A stretch of DNA of 64,000 bases from Tethya wilhelma (taxonomy: Eukaryota; Porifera; Demospongiae; Tethyida; Tethyidae), in NCBI GenBank assembly GCA_964030475.1, contig CAXIPT010000008.1:2850937-2914936 (forward strand), read 5' to 3'. Position numbers and translations under genes: made by a program. The notes below the pieces were generated by a model. That model made no database searches and was not told where the DNA came from. It worked only from the letters and a program-made list of their open reading frames with translations. Shown in pieces: positions 23,001 to 32,894 of this stretch. Position 1 is the stretch's first letter, and each line of letters opens with the position of its first letter.

Positions 23001-26000
23001 GGTAAAACTGAACAAAAGTTTTACGACGTGTCACAATACACAAAAATGGGTCACGCCTCCTAATTTCGGACAAATGGATTTTTCCTGGCAGGTCAATCAC
23101 TGAGAACTTGCGAAAAGTACTGAATTCTGTTTATTCATGTTATTCAGAAAACTTACAGTGATAAATCACTATTGTGAGTCACTATAGAGTAGTTTTTGTA
23201 ATCTATATGGTGCGGACAGGGTAAATTTGACTCCCTAGACTAGTTCGGCTCGTCTCAGCGGCAAATCAGTAGCTAGAAGTACTGTCCTGCATCCCCTGGT
23301 GAGGCAGTGAATGGTCAATAAGTCTACCAAGTTTGACTTGGATTAGGACCTTTGAGTGGAAGATAGTGTGGTGTGTCCGAAAAATTGGCAACTTTACCTT
23401 ATTTTGTATCAATGCCTGTCAGGCTAGGCTGACACCTCTCAGTGGACCATGCTGGTCATAGGTCACGCATACATGTTTAGTTGTGCATGCTAGTTGAGTG
23501 CACAGAGGCTTATGCACCTTGGTGCTTTCATGCATTTGTAGTAGTAACTTGTTAGCAACTAATTGTGTTGAACATTATATAGGATGTTCAACAGCAGAGG
23601 AGGTGCAACACAAGTGTGCCTTTGCTGAGCTGGCAAGTCTGATAATTGCATTCCAATCACGTGACTACAATATATTTCAATGGGATCTGATCATGTGCAC
23701 CTGGGTGCTGACTCAGCAAAGGTGCACTCGTGTTGTACCTCCTCTGGTCCAACAGGGGGAGGATGTTGGATTTGTTTCTAATTTAACGAACTCTGAACAT
23801 TGAAATATTATTATTGTGTAATAATCACGTGTGTATGTCTCATTTTCTAATGTTGAACACATGTCTATGTCAATTAGTAAGAGTTGAATCTTATCACAAT
23901 CGCAAGTTATTTCAATTGAGTTTGCACAGAATTATATCGGGTTCCAGTGTAGATCGTTACAGTCTTCAACCAATACACTCCTAGTGCTTTTGAACTTGAA
24001 GGTGCTTGGTTTTCTGTCTTTGTTGCCTATTATATGCTGCTTGGCTAGAACAGCAAGCATAATATTAAGTTAGTAGTAGCCACAGCCAGGACACTGGGTG
24101 TTGTCTTGGTTGTGTTCACAATAGTTGCGAGAAAGTCCCTCTTCCAGAAGGCCCAATTCATGTTTGTCAGCTCCACCATACTCTGCCAGCACATCAATGG
24201 TCCACTCATCATTGCAAAGAGGGCAGTGAATCTCGTGTTTTCTTTGACTTTTTCATTCCAACAGTACTTCATCAACATATCAGGGTTGATGGCATGACCA
24301 CAGGGCATCTTGACTGATGAACCTTCTTCAAAACTAACAATGCATGCTTCACTTGTACGTAGCTGTGGGTCAATTTGGGACTGTCTTTCAGGCTGTTCAG
24401 CACCACCAAGAAGCCTCATTAGTAGAAAAAGTGTGGCATTGTCACACATTGGCGAATAATCCCCCAGAGTTTTGCCATCCAACAATTCCTTCCCTCCATA
24501 GATAAGCCATATTTCATGAGCTGGGATGCCAGTCTTATCCTGTACAAGTTGTCTGAACTTGGCAACTTCCATTTTCTGTTCGGAAAGAACAATGGAATTA
24601 CAGCTTAAGAGTTTTTTCTGCCAAAAATATAGGAACTGCAGGTATCCCAATCTCAACCTACATGGAGCTTTCTTTACTTTTGTAATAATAATTATAATAT
24701 AGCCAAACTATATACAAATTCAATTAATTACCTCTGGTTCAGGATCTTCAATGTTAATAGTGTATATTTTGCCTTGCGGGCCTCGGACAAATAGCTGCCA
24801 AGTTGGCCCCTTGCATCTTGTATCCATTCTGTCTCACCTTAGCTATCCTGATCCTGCTTGAGCTATATAGAGGTTCCTCTGGAGCAACCTTTAAATATCT
24901 GGACAACTATCATTGTGCTAAAAATATCTCTGGATGACATCATTTGATAAAGTGCTATATAACTGGCCTATAATAGTCTGTGCCCTGTATAAATAGCTAA
25001 ATAGTATATCACCACCACCATCACCACCATCACCACCAAAAGGTATATCCCCAGGTTGTTTCCCACTACAGGCAATGACCACCACAGAGCAAGACCTCAA
25101 AGATAATCCCCTAGCCATGCAGTCCAAGGCCCATCACTTCTCTAATGGGTGGTCAGACATAGGCCCAAGCAATTGTTTTGGTCTGGGTTGCTAGGGGGTG
25201 TACCTCAGAAACTATAAGAGATACAGCGCTGCAATAAACTCTACTTTGAATAGACCATGCACACAAGTGCATGTGCAGACAAAAAACAAAGTGTCAACCA
25301 TCAAGCGGGCAAGTTTTATAAGAAACATAAAAAAAAACTTACCAAGTGTTTGGTTTTGCATGCTGAAATCTTGTTTGCAAGCACAACTCTAACAGGCAAA
25401 CACAGCAACACATCGCTTTTCAAAGTGCCATGCTTGCAAGTTTGATTTTTCAAACATGACATCATCGTTTATAAATCATAGTTCTTGCCTAAAAACTATT
25501 CTTTACCCTATAAAGGAAAGGTCAGGAAGTACAGAGTTCAAAGTTCTGGAAAATGGTGCGTGAGTTTTAGAAAAAACACTGACAAAGTGCCAAAAGTCCA
25601 AAAATTTTTGACAGCTGGAATAGAAGAAGCAGAGTGCTAAAGGAGCTAGCCTTGTGCTGGCACCAGAGAAAGGTAAGAGCTATGTATGCACTCTTTGAAA
25701 CTTGAGATTTGCAGAGTTTTAGTATATGCAAATTTTTTGCATAATTAATACATTGCTATCTCCAACCACTCAGCCTGAATGAACCCCACGTAGATGTAAC
25801 TGGTAAAATTTCTGTAGGTTTGTTCATTTGTACACGGTGGACACTTTCCTTATATTCAAATTAGTCGAATTCGAAGGTGTAGTATTATAATATTATGCAA
25901 AAGCACTAGCTAGCAGGTGTATACTGTATGTCCGAGTCAGAGAAATTTTCTCAAAAGCCTTTCAGATAAGTGATCATGGATAATATAAAGAGAAAGCACA

Positions 26001-27520
26001 AAAACGCCTTGCATGGCGAAGAGAACTGTACAGAGAATGCATAGCTATATAAAATTTTACCATTTAGCTGTAAAAGATGTCTTTTACAGCATATTGAAAC
26101 CAGTGACTTTATGCTCTACCCAAAAATGAGTCTTTCTTCGAAAACTCTTGTTCTGTACAATAATACCTGTAGATCATGATAATGTAGGATCTACAGCCAG
26201 CCCCGGCCCGGCTTTACAACAATAAAAACACGAAGTGGACATGTTTTGTCAAACTAGAGCTACATGTGTATATTTGTTTATATGCTTCACCTTGTACAGC
26301 TTATACTAGTTACGAATGATCTAATTAATAGCCCCATTCATTTAAGAGATTGGAATGCATGTGCATCATGGTAGATTGAGACATCCTAATTAGACGTGAA
26401 ATCAGCAGCCATCTCGGAGTACTTTTGCATTAAAATTAATGGAAGAAATGAGCAATTCTGTACACTGCTTTGGTGCAATTTTCCGCATAGCTATACAATC
26501 TAAATAAGAGACCTAAGCTCTTTTTGACCTAGTCTGTCAGAAACACCATGTACAGTGTATCTCTCAGGCAGATCATGTGTACAGTGGATACATCAATGGT
26601 TAACAAGAACCATTGCAGGTTCTACAGACTGAGAGATATTGCTAACTCTTACCTTCCTGGGTTTCTCCCTGGAGCTCCTTCATTACAACACCCTGGTCCA
26701 TAGCCAGTGCAGTAGTTGCAGAACTTGCACACCAAACAGACATCGTGGGCCCACTTGTGTTCCCCAGAGGGGCACATGTCCCCCTCGTCGTCCTCACTGC
26801 TACTGACATCCTCCTCCACCACAGCTGGACAAGGGTGAGACAATTGACAGGAAATGACTTACTTAGGATTTACACTATCAATATGGGAGTCAAATACAGC
26901 TGCTCAGCAATATTTCTAACACACACTTTCCTAACAGGCAGTTTGAAATATGTCTATTTGCCAAATAAGCAAAACTTGTTTCACGATTCTGATGGCTATT
27001 TACAAGTTCTATAACCATTACAGTAGCCCATCCATTCCCACACACCAAACGATCAGTTCCCTCCTAGTTCTAAGTGACCACCCCACTCACCTGCTGCATC
27101 AAACTTGGCAGGGACAAAGTTCCTTCCACACTGTCCGTAGGTGTTGCTCCCGAAGGTGAAGACAGTGCCGTGCTGGGTGAGGACAGAGGTGTGGGAGCGG
27201 CCCATGCACACCTGACTCACAGGCACACCAAGGAGGTCCGTCACAACACCTGGGCAAGGAACCAGGAATATACTCTTGCTCTCACTCATTTGATAGCATT
27301 GCTTGGTAAAGGTCGTCAAAACAATAAGCACTGTTTGAATGTCCTCACCTGTTGATTTGTCAGTGATGTCATCCTCTAGGTTTCCAAACATGAACAGCTT
27401 CCCATCCTTGGAGATCATGGCAGTGGCGTGAGAGCCACAGGCAGTGCGGGCAATCTGATGGTCCTTCAGTTTGGCAATACGCTTCAGCTTCATGGGCTTG
27501 GGCTGCTGACGACCAGCAAC

Positions 27521-27571
<51 letters not shown>

Positions 27572-28796
27572 AGGAAGCACCAGTAATTACACAACTGAGC
27601 TGCACATGTACTTCTACGATACCGTAAAGGGTAACAAAATCTTGTGAGTTGAACACACAATCTGGTTCTAAGAGGAAAATACTGGAAGAGTGGGACTACT
27701 TTGATCAACACATAAATGGTGACTTGATGAATGCTTGGCTAGCCTTTTAGGCTTTAGTGAGTCAATGCTAGATACTCAGGCCAGAGTACTAATGATGCCC
27801 AGCTCACTCACCTGCCTCCCCAGCCTCTCCTTTCTTATTGAGTCCTCCAAAATAGACTGTTCCTTTGTCTGATACGATGAGACAGAAGGTGCCTCCATTG
27901 TCACAGGAGCAGTGCTCCACCTTCACGTTCTTGTCGGGCAGCTCCAGGAGCTTCCACTCTCCCTGAGGGATGTCTTTGGAGGAGATCCCAAACACCAGCC
28001 CACTGCCGGTGTAGAGAAGCTGGGGGCGGTGTGTGAAGTGAGGACGACGAGGGGGACATGTGCCCCTCGTCGTCCTCACTGCTACTGACATCCTCCTCCT
28101 CCACAGCTGGACAAGGGTGAGACAATTGACAGGAAATGACTTACTTAGGATTTACACTATCAATATGGGAGTCAAATACAGCTGCTCAGCAATATTTCTA
28201 ACACACACTTTCCTAACAGGCAGTTTGAAATATGTCTATTTGCCAAATAAGCAAAACTTGTTTCACGATTCTGATGGCTATTTACAAGTTCTATAACCAT
28301 TACAGTAGCCCATCCATTCCCACACACCAAACGATCAGTTCCCTCCTAGTTCTAAGTGACCACCCCACTCACCTGCTGCATCAAACTTGGCAGGGACAAA
28401 GTTCCTTCCACACTGTCCGTAGGTGTTGCTCCCGAAGGTGAAGACGGTGCCGTGCTGGGTGAGGACAGAGGTGTGGGAGCGGCCCATGCACACCTGACTC
28501 ACAGGCACACCAAGGAGGTCCGTCACAACACCTGGGCAAGGAATCAGGAATATACTCTCACTCATATGATAGCATTGCTTGGTAAAGGTCGTCAAAACAA
28601 TAAGCACTATTTGAATGTCCTCACCTGTTGATTTGTCAGTGATGTCATCCTCTAGGTTTCCAAACATGAACAGCTTCCCATCCTTGGAGATCATGGCAGT
28701 GGCGTGAGAGCCACAGGCAGTGCGGGCAATCTGATGGTCCTTCAGTTTGGCAATACGCTTCAGCTTCATGGGCTTGGGCTGCTGACGACCAGCAAC

Positions 28797-28843
<47 letters not shown>

Positions 28844-29299
28844 AGGAAGCACCAGTAATTACACAACTGAGCTGCACATGTACTTCTACGATACCGTAAA
28901 GGGTAACAAAATCTTGTGAGTTGAACACACAATCTGGTTCTAAGAGGAAAATACTGGAAGAGTGGGACTACTTTGATCAACACATAAATGGTGACTTGAT
29001 GAATGCTTGGCTAGCCTTTTAGGCTTTAGTGAGTCAATGCTAGATACTCAGGCCAGAGTACTAATGATGCCCAGCTCACTCACCTGCCTCCCCAGCCTCT
29101 CCTTTCTTATTGAGTCCTCCAAAATAGACTGTTCCTTTGTCTGATACGATGAGACAGAAGGTGCCTCCATTGTCACAGGAGCAGTGCTCCACCTTCACGT
29201 TCTTGTCGGGCAGCTCCAGGAGCTTCCACTCTCCCTGAGGGATGTCTTTGGAGGAGATCCCAAACACCAGCCCACTGCCGGTGTAGAGAAGCTGGGGGC

Positions 29300-29344
<45 letters not shown>

Positions 29345-30502
29345 GTAGTGGGAAAAGATCTGTATCTGTATATTCCACACTGCTTGTAGTATGAAATTGT
29401 ATAAATTATGTGTTTGGTCTGTGAAAGTTTTCCTGCTACAGTAGAACCTCAATTGTCCGAACACCTTGGGACACAGCCTAACTTCAAGCGTTCAGAAAAC
29501 CAAATTTGTTCGGATAACTGAAGCAATAAAATTACGCTTGTTTTTGCCGCTCTAGCAGTAGCCATGATAGTTTTACTAGCACTTTAACATCTCAGAACAC
29601 TGGTAGATTGTTTTTTCTTTGATCAAACTTGAATAATAGCGACCGTGTGCACGATTACGTAAGCCTCAAGCTCGAAAAGAGGGCAGTGTCCATTCGGATT
29701 TGTTCTAATTTGGTCTTCCAACTCTGTTCGGATAAGCGAGGTTTGGATAATCGAGGTTCTACTGTAGTAAGTAAGTACATAGCAAATCACAGTATTAAAT
29801 GTACATATAGTGCATGTATTGCAGCATGTATAGTACCTACGTGTGCTGTACACAAACCTTTCCACTGGAGGTCTGGATAGCAGCAAAGTTCCTTGAAGCC
29901 ATGACACTCATAGCTTGATCCAAACTGTCTTGGTCTGTATTAAGCAACAACAAATAGTGCCCAAATTAATCATTGCACATTGATCGAAATTTACTTCTGT
30001 ATCAGTTGGAAAGTGAAAGTATTTAAATAGGGACCCTAAAAGTAAGGACATGCAATATTGTTTCACATGCACTCATTCAAACCTACACATTGTATGGAGA
30101 GTCGTCTGTGAGTCATACTTGGCTCTGCCCATCACTAGCACACTCTTCTGGGACAGCTGGAGGCTCTTCTCTTCAACACAGGCCAGAGGGGAGCAAAGAG
30201 TAGTGAACTTTCGAATCACAAAACCACCCTGAAAGAAAACCATTGTTTACAATGACAGAGAGCCTCTTCTTCCTACTCAACAAGAATGCATAAACAGTGT
30301 GTGCTACATACCTCCTTTTTAGCCTTGATCTGACCCAGTCCTTCACTGTCAGCAAACAGGCACTGGGGACCAAGTGAGTCAGCTGCCAGGGGAAAGAAAC
30401 AAACAGATTACACTGAGTGATTTCATAGAAGAAAATCTCTAATTGAAGTAGGACTACCTCCCATTACCTACGCAGTAGCTAATGTCAGAATAGAAACAAA
30501 GT

Positions 30503-30535
<33 letters not shown>

Positions 30536-31901
30536 ATCTAGTTCGAGAGTTCCTTCCACAGAGAGGCTGTCCGAGTCAATGATGGTGATGGTATCCGCCC
30601 CTTCACCCAGAGGGAAGTAATAGAGCTTGCCTGATGAGTAGCCAAGCCATCCTTTCTCACCAACATGAAAATCTTTCAGAGCTTTGTACACAAGACCCTG
30701 GAAAAGTACAATATCATGTGCTTTCAATTTAGAATGCTTTCACGAAACCATCATGTTCTACAAGTAGGGTTATGGTGAGTAGCAACTGTGGGTGTTACTG
30801 TAGTCTTGATATTCATAGGACTGCAACACATACCATAGTTCTTTGTGAGAAGTGACTCATTATGAATACAATCATTATTATGTTACACAAACGCAGTCCA
30901 GAGACGACTATGACGTAATGAAACAAGATACACCGTGCACAGAGAGGTGGCAAACCTTCTTTGTGTTGCCATATCCAGACCCAGCTTTCACTAGTCCAAA
31001 GGCTCCATGGACGTAGAGGTATTTTCCATCACTAGCAATTGCAGCTGATTCAGAGCCCCCCGACTTCTCTTCAGGGGGTTCCTTGTTTCCCCCTTCAAAA
31101 CTGAGGGGCCAACGTTCAACGAGGCTCTTTGATGGGACCCCCTGTTCAGGCCATTCTAACATCTAGTTCGAGAGTTCCTTCCACAGAGAGGCTGTCAGAG
31201 TCAATGATGGTGATGGTATCCGCCCCTTCACCCAGAGGGAAGTAATAGAGCTTGCCAGATGAGTAGCCAAGCCATCCTTTCTCACCAACATGAAAATCTT
31301 TCAGAGCTTTGTACACAAGACCCTGGAAAAGTACAATATCATGTGCTTTCAATTTAGAATGCTTTCAGGAAACCATCATGTTCTACAAGTAGGGTTATGG
31401 TGAGTAGCCACTGTGGGTGTTACTGTAGTCTTGATATTCATAGGACTGCAACACATACCATAGTTCTTTGTGAGACGCGACTCATTATGAATACAATCAT
31501 TATTATGTTACACAAATGCAGTCCTGAGACGACTATGACGTAATTAAACAAGATACGCCATGTACAGAGAAGTGGCAAACCTTCTTTGTGTTGCCATACC
31601 CAGACCCAGCTTTCACTAGTCCAAAGGCTCCGTGGATGTAGAGGTATTTTCCATCACTAGCGATTGCAGCTGATTCAGAGCCCCCTGACTTCTCTTCAGG
31701 GGGTTCCTTGTCTCCCCCTTCAAAACTGAGGGGCCAACGTTCAACGAGGCTCTTTGATGGGACCCCCTGTTCAGGCCATTCTATATCCACTACTGCACCA
31801 ATGAGAACAGCTTGCACAGAGGATTGAAGGGTGTAGAAGATTTGAGGAATCTAGTTGGTGATATTTAATTAGAAACATGTACAAAAGGTCATGTGTATTT
31901 A

Positions 31902-31939
<38 letters not shown>

Positions 31940-32849
31940 GTACTGTGCCCACACTATACTCAGAGGGGGCTGTAAGCATCGCAGCCACAGCAGAGAGCAT
32001 CTTCCCAGTGTCTCCAAGGGCAACCACCAGACTGAGGAGGCAGGCACTAGCCACGCTAGAGAGGTCAACTGCCAGCTGGTTCTCAGAGGACACTGGTTCA
32101 GTGACCATCTGCATCAGGAGCTCGAACAGAGAGTCTGAAAGTGTGAGAGCATGTTCAATGAAAGATGTTCTGATGTGTGAATGATCACCCTTTGTGACAA
32201 CAATGCACAAGAACATGTGCACAATTACATTATGTACAGGACAATAACACATATACATCAGTCACATCACACTGTGGGTACCTGTTGTCTCCTTTGGCTC
32301 ATTCTTGAGTCCAGCTGGTTTTTGACCTTGAAGAATGTTCAAAAACTCTCTCAAAGCTCTCAAACAAAGCTCAGGATGAGTTCGCCATATCTCTTGAATG
32401 ATAGTGAACACTCCCTTCACTCCTATACCCACCACAACAGGCATCTTCTTGGAGTCATCCTTTTCACTGTCTTCTTCTTCCTCCTCCTCACTCTCCACTC
32501 CACTGTCCAAGCTGATCCTCGAGTTGTACGTCTCACAGAGCTTGGTCTGGAGGACCAGGTGACGGATGTGAGAGAACACAGAGAAGGCTGAAGCGTTGGG
32601 GTGGGTGAGAAAAGAGTTCTTTCCTTCACGAACAACATGCTTTTCTTCCATTTCTCGTTTCGGTTTCTGTACGAAACATGAAATTAAACACAACCAGACA
32701 GTTTTACATTTCACCTCGATAAGGGATGGTTACTGACACTGACAATGGTGCTGTTTGAGATAGCAATCAAAATGAGATAAACGTAATTGTTCAACAAGCA
32801 ATGGAGTTATCGAGCTCTCTTTGTGGACAAAAACTAACGCTTTAGATCG

Positions 32850-32894
<45 letters not shown>

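Larger units (their letters stand above)
18824..26652 (-). other. 7.8-kb MYCBP2 intron hosting nested genes
   Basis: This intron splits the Cys-rich insert between GRNPGR and VCGCGSG. It contains the UBL-RBR gene (19497-20657), a BEL/Pao-like LTR remnant (21500-23961) and a broken UBL-RBR copy (24066-24827). The stretches 20700-21499 and 25140-26640 hold no gene I can support. A CCA-type triplet run occurs upstream of both UBL-RBR copies (about 20786-20830 and 25010-25040), followed by the shared block ATCCCCAGGTTGTTTCCC. Confidence 0.8.

Noticed and set aside
31893..32258. Open frames running through CA repeats and MYCBP2 exons on either strand
   Set aside because: Low-complexity translation and antisense shadows of real exons.
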